Positions 50,311 to 59,930 of a DNA stretch of 64,000 nt are shown here, in pieces. The notes beneath the pieces were generated by a model. That model had not been told where the DNA came from. It worked only from the letters and a program-made list of their open reading frames with translations, and made no database searches. Each line of letters opens with the position of its first letter. The stretch's first letter is position 1. This DNA comes from Erythrobasidium yunnanense (taxonomy: Eukaryota; Basidiomycota; Cystobasidiomycetes; Erythrobasidiales; Erythrobasidiaceae): assembly GCA_001600175.1 (NCBI GenBank), contig BCJC01000001.1, forward strand, positions 2,341,652-2,405,651. The letters run 5' to 3'. Position numbers and translations under genes: made by a program.

Positions 50311-50460
50311 ACCCATCGCGGAAGTTCAAAATTCGGGTATCATATCCTGTTCCTCATCCTACTCTGATCTTGCAAAGCACCCAAGGATACAGCTACCTGT
50401 CAGCTAGTGCACCCAAATCGGCTTGAGGCCTAACGAACCTAGGCACTGACAGCTGCTGCC

Positions 50461-50470
50461 AAGGCGGTGA
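50461..50470 (+). promoter_or_regulatory. Recurring upstream element AAGGCGGTGA (unit 4)
   Basis: Third copy, 213 bases before the unit 4 start, followed by AACATGTCTT. Confidence 0.45.
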
Positions 50471-50673
50471 AACATGTCTTACGGGCGATCTTTGATTTCA
50501 GAGAAAAGATGGCAAACGCCCCTCTCCGCTCTTCTACGACTACCACATCAAGAGCACGTCGCCAGAGTATTGACCACAGAGCCATCTGCTTTACTTCCAT
50601 ATCCTTCGGTATCTACTGAAACAAGGGCGTCCACAAAGGGCAATAGCCAATCTTGCAGCTCAGAAGTCGGACC

Positions 50674-51197
50674 ATGCAACAGACGCGACAGTACAATCAG
50701 TATCTACACCCTGTAGAGGGTCCAGTCACATATGCCAGCGTTATGTACTGGCTGCAGGCGGGACTAGCAACCGCTCAGAAGCTCGTTCCCAAAGGCAGGC
50801 CCGAATCTAGTATCGTCAGTATCCGCTTCAGGCAAACCTGCAATATGGTGGATCGGTTCGATCGAATAGTGGCTGCCAATGCGAACGTCGCTGGGCATCG
50901 CACTCTCATTCAGATCGCCACAAACAGTCATTTGTTGAAGGCGATGGACTGTGCGAGGTGAGACCAGTTTTCATACTATTTCATATAGATGTCGCATACT
51001 CAAAGGCGGCATAGATTGCTATGCGACCCAAGGCACGCGGCCTACAGGGAAGGGCTGCTGCACGAGCTGTGAGTGACCACGCGTCGTTATACATGTTCGA
51101 CAGCCTACTAATATGAAGCGTTTTGCACAGTGAAGGGCATATTCAGACTGCTGAAAAAGCGCTACCTCGGCTCTTCAAAAGAAGACATACGTATTAG
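50674..51197 (+). CDS. Tandem small-protein family, unit 4
   Basis: Three phase-2-linked exons, from 50674 to about 50959, about 51012-51061, and 51132-51197, give about 135 residues. Exon 1: MQQTRQYNQYLHPVEGPV, TYASVMYWLQAGLATAQKLV, FRQTCNMVDRFDRIVAAN, SHLLKAMDCAR. Exon 2: CDPRHAAYREGLLHEL. Exon 3: EGHIQTAEKALPRLFKRRHTY, which mirrors unit 1 (AENIADAEAKLDRHIQRARTY) over its whole length. The matching ends and splice phases are the strongest evidence that the spliced models are right. Confidence 0.65.
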
Positions 51198-51694
51198 CGT
51201 CTCAAAATGGTCCAAGACGAAAGTAAATCCGTGGCCATCCCTGCGTTAGACATTGTCTCAGGTCATATGTATACGTTCCAAAATTGTTCGTCTTGTAGCG
51301 TTCACCGCAACTGCGCATACCGAAGCGCTGATCGATGAAATCTGCTTTCCGACACAGGGAACGGATCAAGACGCGAGTCACCGCTGACACAGCGCAGTAC
51401 GATCCGCTCCTGGCAGCGTGATAGGGCGATTCTCTCCGCGAAAGATGGCACCAGCTCAAGCTTCCAGTTCGCACTCCCAGGAGCGAAGGCTTTCAGCCGG
51501 CCGTCTTGGCTATGCAGGTTGTAAGGGCTATGACGACAAGAGACGAAGAGCGTTGAGCGGACGAAGCCTCGAAAGCAGACTTTGATCCAGCTCTTCTTGA
51601 TATCCTGCCGTGACGATCACAAACCAGTCGAGAGCCAGCAGTCTTTGTCTCACAACCCATTATCTCCATATATCGTATTCTTTCGAAACTCAGT
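51198..51694. other. Spacer between units 4 and 5
   Basis: About 500 bases without a supported gene. A minus-strand frame at 51202-51474 looks non-coding. The AAGGCGGT element was not found here. Confidence 0.35.
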
Positions 51695-52642
51695 ATGGCT
51701 CCTCGACGGAGACAAAGTGGTCGAGCTGCTGCCGCTCAAGAGGCCCCATTAACATATGATCAAGTCCTGCCGATGATTACAGGTAGCCTGCAGCAAGCTC
51801 TGTTGCTGGTTATGGATACTTCCGCATAGACTCTCCTCAGTCAAGCCTCGGTGGAACTGGCTGGACTTGAGGAGGTTGTCAACTCGTGGCCAGCTTCTCG
51901 CGATAGGCATACTTGTCTTCAAGGTCTGACTCTGACCCATCTCTCGCCCGCGCTGACGTATATTAGGTAAGACTTCGCGCGACCCAGTCTCGTCAATAGG
52001 CTTACCCAATAAGTCCCTCACAGGTCTGTTTGTAATCGAGATCCTCCTCAACGTTATGATCATCCCCAACAGGATAGGATCCCGTGCCAGTTAATGTAGG
52101 TGCCGTGAGTCCAAGAAGTTAGACCGATGATAATGACTCTCCCTACTTTTCTGTACTCAGCTTTGATTACATATCAGCAGCCAAGATCGAATTTGGCGGA
52201 CCACGCTACGAGTGGGTCATCAACGAGATCCTTGTTAACCTAAGGCGCGCTAGCAGGCGCTTCCCCACTGGTCCAGATAATCTCAAACTCATGCGCGTCA
52301 GGAATGACGTTCTACTCTTGGGTGAGAAAGTCGCGCCGGCCACCGTCAGTCGCCGAAATCGCGCTCGCGTGCAGTCTCTCACCACTGGATACCTGACGCA
52401 CGTCCTCTTTGATGCTAGGTGAGTCCTTGTCGATGGCGCACACGCATTGACAGTCTTACTGACCCAGAATCGCCAGAGGTCTTTGTGGCGATAATCGCCA
52501 GGAAACTATCGAGAATTCTTGTCGAAGAATGTGAGTATGGCAGACGTGAAGAAGTCTGAATGACACTGGCTGACATCTGTCTTCTGCTCACAGCCATAGA
52601 TACCTAATAGAGGGTTATATCAGCTTCCAGAACGATGACTGA
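51695..52642 (+). pseudogene. Tandem small-protein family, units 5 and 6 run together
   Basis: Unit 5 starts MAPRRRQSGRAAAAQEAPLT, then TYDQVLPMITGSLQQALLL, and ends in HLSPALTYIR at a splice donor (51966), with one in-frame stop in between. Its third exon (from 52161, FDYISAAKIEFGG) runs directly into a second exon-1-like block (RYEWVINEILVNLRRASRRF ... YLTHVLFDAR, donor after 52418). That is followed by another exon-2-like and exon-3-like piece ending at 52642 (EGYISFQNDD). All junctions are again phase 2. So two units seem fused into one transcript. The unit 5 stop suggests decay, though splicing around it cannot be ruled out. Confidence 0.5.
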
Positions 52643-52829
52643 AGGCGCTCACGAAGAGGCAAGCTGTACACTGATACGGTCAAGCCTTGACATGGTCAGA
52701 TCTTATGCTTGCACATAGCATCGACTGATGTCACTGGCATGAGCCCTGATGACCTGTATACTGTTTTGCAGCATTCTTGTTACTTCTTATCGGATATGCG
52801 ACATCACTGTTATTTTACGATTTCCACCG

Positions 52830-54318
52830 CTACTCTGCATCCAGCGGACTAGTGTGCGGCTGATTGTTCACCTGAATACCACCTCTGCGCTTCTCCTTGC
52901 TATCGTGGAAAGGAAGAGGCCAGCCACCCTCCGCTTCGCTTGTCGCCAGCCACAACCTCATCAGCTGGCGGCGCGGTGCGGGCGGAGGATGATCTGTGTA
53001 TGCCGTTCTTGCGTGCAGCAGGAAGTTTCCACTGACGAACTGAACATCTCCGACTTCCAGAACCATATGCATAGCTTCTCTCGCAGCTGTGTCTTCCAGC
53101 ACCTGGATTGCTTCGGCTTGTTCAGGTGAGAGCGGAGGCAGCTCGCCGGAATCGTGGAATCGCTTCAAGGACTTGACGAAGTAGGGGTCCCACTTGAGGT
53201 AGACTCTGCCTTTGTAGTAGTAGAACAGGGAGCAGCGGATGTAGGGAGCTTCGCCTTCACTCTGTTCGCCTTTGCGGTCAAAGTAGAAATTGGGTGTGGA
53301 CAGGATCTTGAGGACGTCCGGTCGCTCCTTGCGCAGAACGTTGTAGACATGGTGAGAGGACACAATGTCACTTTCTCCGCCTTCTAAAGCTCTGTGCAGG
53401 CAGAGTAGACCAATGATGTCTGTATTGGGCATGATCAACCACATACTTAAAAGTCGCACAGCTTTGAAGGCGTACCTGCATCATCTACGTGGAAGAACCT
53501 GTACCCACGAAAGGAGGAGAGCGAATGTCAGTAAATGATTCAGTCGAAAGGGCTGCGTTTCACTCGATAAGCGATGACCAGTCGAAATTGGATTCAACTG
53601 ACTGTTTCGCGTTTGTGCTATAAATTCGGACCTTGTCGATCTGCGTAGGGTCGTTTCCAATGTCCTTCACATGCCCTAAGATGTGACCTTTTCCGTTCTG
53701 AGACACAAAGGCGCCCAGATGCGAGCCTATACCCATGTACATGGCCGCAATCTTCTCCACGGAGTAGTCGCGAGTCGTTGGGAAGTTCTTGAACAGCGTA
53801 AAGCCTTTGCCATCGATGAGGTCCTTGCGTAGGGATGCGAGGAGGGTAGTGAGGTGCTCGCCGAGCTGGAACTCCTCTTTCGAGATATCGACGAGCTTGC
53901 GTCCGCGTGCATAGAACTCATCGGCGGCTCTTGCGACATCAGCTCTCTACGTATGCACAATGCACAAGAGAGACAGGCAGAGGGGAAGACAGATAGAAGG
54001 AAGTCGGAAGTAGGAGACCACAAGCCGTCAGCAGGGGAAAGACGGCCAAGACCATCTGGGTGCACAACTGACATCCTCATCGGTAAAGCGATACTGCCAT
54101 TTTTCAGGATTGTTCTGGTAGTCTTCTTTGACCCAGAGTGTCGGCCCGGTCACCTCGTTCGGAAACTCTTCGTATGGGGCCAATTCATCGAACAGCGGCT
54201 CATGCTGGCCAGAAGTGAGGTCTTTCTGTCGACGACTCTCCTTCAAGGCATCGATGATAGTAGACCTTCCGGTCTTCTCGTATGCCGGTTGAGGTGGAGG
54301 TGGTGCAAGGGTAGGCAT
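52830..54318 (-). CDS. TauD/TfdA-type Fe(II)/2-oxoglutarate-dependent dioxygenase
   Basis: About 400 residues from MPTLAPPPPQPAYEKTGRS. Conserved parts: GPTLWVKEDYQNNPEKWQY, GFTLFKNFP, and a 23-base exon (53476-53498) that encodes FFHVDDA, the His-x-Asp half of the iron site. Then come IIGLLCLHRALEGGESD, the distal iron His in GNFLLHARTAYTDHP, and the 2-oxoglutarate Arg in PRRQLMRLWLA. All metal and cofactor ligands are present. It belongs to the broad fungal TauD/clavaminate-synthase-like group; the substrate (sulfonate, betaine-like amine or other) cannot be told. No signal peptide. Divergent from an MFS permease gene over 392 bases. Confidence 0.85.
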
Positions 54319-54710
54319 AGCTGATGACTTTCTACGACGTTGAAGCAAAGCAACAGTACACAACACAGTCCTCAAGTCTACTCTCAACTCTTATGCGCCC
54401 GGCACCTCGTGCTTTTCTTGGGAGGTATGGCGAGCTCGCCATAAGGGCGGCGATCACGTATGCCGGTCCCATCGACCGTATCATGAAGGCGCCATTCCAG
54501 CGCTGATAGCGCTAATCATGCAAAGAAAAGACAATCTTCCCGCCCAGAGATGGCGCAAGTACATGAAGAAATGACCCAACAACCTGGAGGCCGAGCCTTG
54601 GGACTTTATTGCTCGACTTGAGTGGGTAAACTGCCGCACCACAAGCCATTCACTGTTATCTCTCTTTCATCTCTTCCTTCCCTTCCTGTTCTTCATTTCC
54701 GTTATCAGCC
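54319..54710. promoter_or_regulatory. Divergent promoter region, dioxygenase/MFS permease
   Basis: About 390 bases between start codons. CT-rich leader on the permease side (TCTCTTTCATCTCTTCCTTCC, about 54659-54680). The region probably controls both genes. No specific operator was recognised. Confidence 0.45.
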
Positions 54711-56786
54711 ATGTCTGCTCACCTGAAGGCCAAGGACAACCTCGGGGCAGAAGATGGCATCAGGACGCCGGACACGCCTACTAGCGAACATCCTATCGAG
54801 ATACAGACAGAAACAAAAGGATACTCGAAGCTGCTTCGCAAAGTCGACAGAAAGTGCGGTTTCTTTCCGTTCATGATTCGTCGAGCTGCTCTCATTCTAA
54901 CGATCCTGCTGGCTTGTACAGTCTTCTGCCCATTCTGACCCTCCTGTGTATGCTTACACGTCGCTTCAGGCGTTTCTAGACGGCTAATATGCTTACCCAC
55001 GTTCCTTAGATCTGCTATCGTTCCTGGACCGCAGCAATATTGTGAGGACTGTCACTTGAAGGACTCCCAGTCAACGGACGGTCACACTACGACGTGACGT
55101 GACGGTCATGACGGGGATCGGCTGTCATGGGCTTGGTCAAGAAGTACTGACTATTGTGGTAATAGGGAAACGCCAGACTCGATGGTCTCACGACCGATCT
55201 TCACGTCGTCGGCTCAAATTACAACGTAGCGCTCATGCTGTTCTTTGTTGGCTACGTCATGTTTGAGGTGCCGTCCCAGCTGGTACTCAAGAAAACGAAC
55301 CCCAAAGTTTGGCTGCCCTTCTTGGCTTTTGTCTGGGGATCTATTACCGTCATTCAGGGACTGGTGCACAATCAGGCTGGTCTGTTTGCCATCCGCTTCT
55401 TCCTCGGCGTCAGCGAGTGTGGGTTGTTCCCCGGATGTGTGAGTGCTATCGATACAGATAACAAGGCATTTATAGCTCATGCCGTGAATTCCATCTATCC
55501 AGGTGTATGTCTTCTCCCTGTGGTATCCTAGACACACTCGACACTTCCGTGTCAGTATCTTTTTCGCCGGAGCCGCTCTTGCGGGAGCGTTTGGGTAAGT
55601 CGCGCTATCTGAATCGAGGTTGAATAGGATGTTGATGCCTATACATGTTTCTATGACATTCAGAGGTATATTGGCATATGGTTTGGGTGAGTTTGCTTTC
55701 ATAATCGACAGAAAAAGCTAGGGGTAGTCCGCTGAGGCTCGACTTCGAAGGCGAGATGCGTGGAATCGGCGGCAAGAATGGATGGTCGTGGATCTTCATC
55801 ATGTTTGTATTGATCCTCTCGTCCTAAGCGAGCGCAAAAGGCTGACTTTCAGCTCAGTGAAGGTCTGATAACCGTCGTGGTGGCTGTTATCAGCTATTTC
55901 TTCATCCCTGCGTCTCTGGACACAGCCAAGTTTCTCAATGCAGAAGAGAAACAAGAATTGAAGACAATCCTACGCAAGGATAGCGATTCAGCCGATAACG
56001 AAGCCTTCAACTGGCACGGTGTCAAAGCGGCTCTCACGGACCCTCAGTGCTGGGGATATGCGATGCTCTTCCACACTCACTCCTTCTCTCTCTACTCCAT
56101 CAGCCTCTTCGCTCCGACACTTATCCGTAATCTTGGTTTTGCAAGCTGGAAAGCACAACTACTCAGTACACCGCCCTATGCTTTGGCTTTCATCTGCACC
56201 ATGGCGACGGCTTATGGCTCTTACAAGATCAAGAGACGTGCTCCATTCATCATCTTCTGGGACATTGTCATCATCATTGGGTATATCATCATGATTTCTA
56301 CGGTCCACCCAGCACCTTCCTACTTTGGGCTCTTCTTGGTCATCGCTGGTATCTACTCGGCAAACGCACTTGTGCTCAGCTGGCCATCCGAGAACATCAG
56401 CTCGCAGACGAAGCGTGCAACTGCCCTGGGTATGCAGATCAGTATCGGAAATCTGGGCGCCATCACATCTACTATGATATACGTAAGTCAAAGTACGCAT
56501 TACTTTCCTTCTTATACTTATTGACGAGATGTGTCTGCAGCGACCCACTCCTGCTTCCTTTGCCCGACACAACTACCGCAAGCCGCACATCATTACTCTT
56601 GGGTACATCGTCGGAGCAATTGCTATTGCAAGCACTCTCTGGTACTTCCTTGCACGAGCAAATAAACGCCGTGATGAACAGGCTAGACAGCGAAGTACTG
56701 AGAAACCGGGTGCTAGCGTACAAAGCGCGTCTGAGGATAGGATCCTCCTGGGAGACAGGCATCCTGACTTCCGATACAATCTGTGA
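54711..56786 (+). CDS. MFS permease, anion:cation symporter (allantoate/Dal5-type) family
   Basis: About 480 residues in at least nine exons, twelve predicted membrane segments. Conserved pieces: LLPILTLLYLLSFLDRSNIG with the family's D-R-x-N-I/V-G-N motif at the first loop, NYNVALMLFFVGYVMFEVPSQ, RFFLGVSECGLFPG, WYPRHTR, GWSWIFI, EGLITVVVAVISYFFIPASL, and the later NISSQTKRATALGMQISIGNLG. C-terminus is a short charged tail. Families here import allantoate, nicotinate, pantothenate, cysteine or sulfonates. The divergent dioxygenase neighbour suggests a shared substrate pathway, possibly organosulfur or nitrogen scavenging (inference). Several introns are short with variable acceptors, so some splice points are approximate. 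Confidence 0.88.
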
Positions 56787-57255
56787 ATGTGCGTTATCGA
56801 TATAAGATTCCGGATTGCAAGCTTGAGTCTGGTTCGAATGGGACATCTCGAAAACATAGAAGGGCTTAAGGGAGATATAGGCTACCTATGCTTGTAATGG
56901 TAGACACAGCTCTGGGCAATAGAAAGATCATAATCATAGCATCAGAGTTTAGCAAAGCTATTGGAAACCTTTATCACGGCTCTTTCGCTGAAAGCTCATC
57001 TCGGTAGACTACCTCTTGTTACCTGTATGCATATCGCTCTTTCACGAGCCAGTACAATGACTCTCTTTGGTCGCTTTGGGTACCCTTTCTAGACAGAGAT
57101 ACTGGACGCGTCGCTTTTCCTGCATGTAAAGCTAGCAGCGCAATGCACAGTCAGTACCGCTATACAAGTCTTTGCTATCTGTTTCTTTCCCATCTGTTGC
57201 TCGCGACTTTCTTTGCTCTTCTTCCTCTCGCCAACTCACGCGCTCAAAGATAAAT
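56787..57255. other. Intergenic region
   Basis: About 470 bases between same-strand genes; nothing supported. The last 80 bases form a pyrimidine-rich leader of the next gene. Confidence 0.4.
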
Positions 57256-59675
57256 ATGCCTGCAGAAATGGACGACGATTTGAGCGAGATTGAAGACGAC
57301 GAGGTAGTCGCAGTACCAGCAGCAGGATCCAGCACAATCCAGACGACGACGACAGCGCGGACACTGCGACCGCGAGCTGCCAGTCTTTCCTCAAATGCGT
57401 CAAGCTTGACGGATCCTGAAGACCTCGAGCTGCTGGACGAGACAGACGACGAGAATGCAGACGATGAGATCATTGAGATCAACAGCGACGGATCCAACAA
57501 AGCTACCGCAAGAATCGCAGAGCTCGTCAAGAGACCCCCGAGCGAACCAAAACATAGATGGGAGACAGCCGTACGTCCCAAACTCGCGTATTCTGTGCCT
57601 CAGGAAGCGCCTGGAGAAGCTGAGAGCTACCTGCTGATATCTGCGTTGCCCTCGCAGTACGTCTTTGCCTTCATCCAGCGGTTTACGAAAGTCTGCGAAA
57701 GTTCCTTCTATGCTCCTCAAACCATCTTCGAATTCGAGCAAGCCCTACAATCTGGCTCTACACCCTATCTGCCGGAATCAACGGACGAAGACTTCGTCCC
57801 TTCCCTAGAACCCGTCTTTCTGGACTTCATAGGCAAGCTCAGAGCCGCTGATCGAGCCTCCGGAGGAAGTGGTGGACCGAAAGGCGGATGGCAAGCTTGG
57901 ATACCTTGGTGGATTAACGTACAGCGCAGAACTGAGGCATCAGAGTTTGAAACGCAAGACTGGCATCGTGTCACAGTTGACCTGCGCGGGGAGAAGGGTG
58001 CCATCTATACGATTCCTTGGGCTAAGAGGGCAAGTTCACTATTATTGCCGCAGCAAGAGTGCCCAAACTGACTGTGTGTTGCCTGTAGCTTGTCATCCTG
58101 CGAGCATTCGTGGATGCGCAACTTTCAGTATGCGAGCCACTAAGAAATAAGATCAACGAAGCCTATGGATATGGCAAAGTAGGAGATGCCAAAGAGAAGA
58201 AGGATAAAGAAGAGTTCGAGAAGGTAGCTGCAGAACAACTGGAAGCAGCTCAAGCAGATAATGGAAAGGGGAAAGGCAAAGCTCCTCCTACTTTAGTCTA
58301 CAAGGAGCCCGTCAACCATCTTTTGATAAAGCCGATCGGAAGCGACTCTCGCCAATGTCAATGGCTAACAATCGATGGTGAGCTTTTCTTGTTTTGTTTC
58401 CCAAAGTAGTGAGCGTGCTAATTATCGTACGTAACAGACTCCCCTCGCTTGTATGTCACCGGCAAATTTCACCTGCAAAAGCCGGCATTCGTGGCTGTGT
58501 CCGATACGGTCGAAGACTTTGAAGAGATTTTAGAATCGTTACACAAGCCTCCACCTCCAGAGAAGGACAAGAATGGCAATATCATCAAGATCAAAGCCAA
58601 ACGCCCAAAGACACCGAAAGAAAAGGCAGTGGTGGACGAGCAGAAGCTTTATACCAAGTTGACGGGTCTTCTGTCACCTCTAAAAGCCGAAGATGTACCG
58701 TACTTCGCGCATGTCAAGAAGATCACGGCATCGAGGACTAATGCCATCAAGAAGAAGGAGAGAGAAGCCCGCCAAGCTGCACTTGTAGCGGAACGAGCGG
58801 CCAACAAGGTAGCAAGAGCACAGAATCCGGTGCAGGAGACTAGCAGGACGTCTGGGAGAACCCGAAACAGCAGACGGAAGAGTGCAGACTCGTATGACGA
58901 GGAAGCGGCCGATGATGACCTGGAAAGAGCTTTGAGGGAATCTGAGCGTGAGCACAGGAGGAAACGCAGGAGATCCGGCTCAGATGCAGGAGAAGCAGTC
59001 GACTATAGCGGCATGGACCTAGATACCGAAGAAGATGAGGAGTATGACGAGCTGGAGGACGATGACGTGCCAGAAGTAGCGGCACTGAGAAGATCATCGA
59101 GAGCAGCGGCTACGAGACCCACCAAAGTCGCTATTCCTCCTGAACGACGAAGTACGCGTACCAGAGGCAGAGCCGACGATAGAGACTCGTCTCCGGAATA
59201 CGTCGTCTCGGTAGCCAGCACGTCTCGCCGGATGTCCATGGACCCGCAAGAAGAGCCAGAACCAGAAGCTCCCAAATTTGGAGGATTGGAAGAAGTATGG
59301 AGCAAAGGTAGATACACAGGCTATTTCGATACGGAGCGCAACTTCGTGAAGGCAGAAAAGGGTGATGTCCCGCTATATAAGCTCGCCAAGCTTGGACTGC
59401 CTATGCCGAATGAGCCAGGCTATCGTAGAGCAGGAGAAAATGGTGTTGAGGATGCTGGAGTCGATGAATTGGCTGAGAGCAGCACCTCCCTCCCGAGCAG
59501 CGCCGTACCTACGCTCGAGCCTGAGAATGGAAACGAGAGCAGGAATAGCCCTATATCAGCAAACGGCAAGCCATCAAGCCCAGAAGTGAGCGCCGTGATA
59601 GACGTCAAGACGTCTTCGGCATCAAAAGCCAATGGACACGTTCCTCCATCGCACATGGAAGTCATGATACCCTAG
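57256..59675 (+). CDS. Acidic nuclear protein with DDT/WHIM-like segments (chromatin factor candidate)
   Basis: Three exons, about 770 residues: 57256-58029, about 58089-58378 and from about 58440. The N-terminus is acidic (MPAEMDDDLSEIEDDE). Residues about 130-200 (SQYVFAFIQRFTKVCESSFY, TIFEFEQALQSG, FLDFIGKLRAADR) resemble a DDT domain. A later stretch (NHLLIKPIGSDSRQCQWLTI, DSPRLYVTGKF) is WHIM-like. Between them is a KEKKDKEEFEKVAAEQ helix. The C-terminal half has basic and acidic runs (KKKEREARQA, EHRRKRRR, EEDEEYDELEDDD), then EVWSKGRYTGYFDTERNF. DDT plus WHIM would suggest an ISWI-associated subunit such as Ioc3, but the match is weak and done by eye. The first intron (58030-58088) starts with GCAAGT. 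Confidence 0.55.
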
Positions 59676-59930
59676 AGCATACCCTTTCTTTCGATTTTCT
59701 ACTCATCTACGCTCTCCTTACGTACGATCATAATGCTTGTACAGTCTGATCTTTAGTTTCTAGAGTCTATCATGCATGCAACGCCAGTATGTCTATCCAG
59801 AGCACTTGCTCCCGCAGCTTGATATGTCAAGAACAGGGCGGTGTGGTCGCATTACAGATACAGTGAGATCTGCACAACTATACTTCTACTGCAACCTATA
59901 TCGGTACAGATCGATGATCATGTAGTACGC

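Noticed and set aside
48041-52642. Tandem array as a transposon or an LTR-flanked element
   Set aside because: Units differ greatly from each other, contain matching introns and show no terminal repeats or mobility gene, so gene duplication is simpler.
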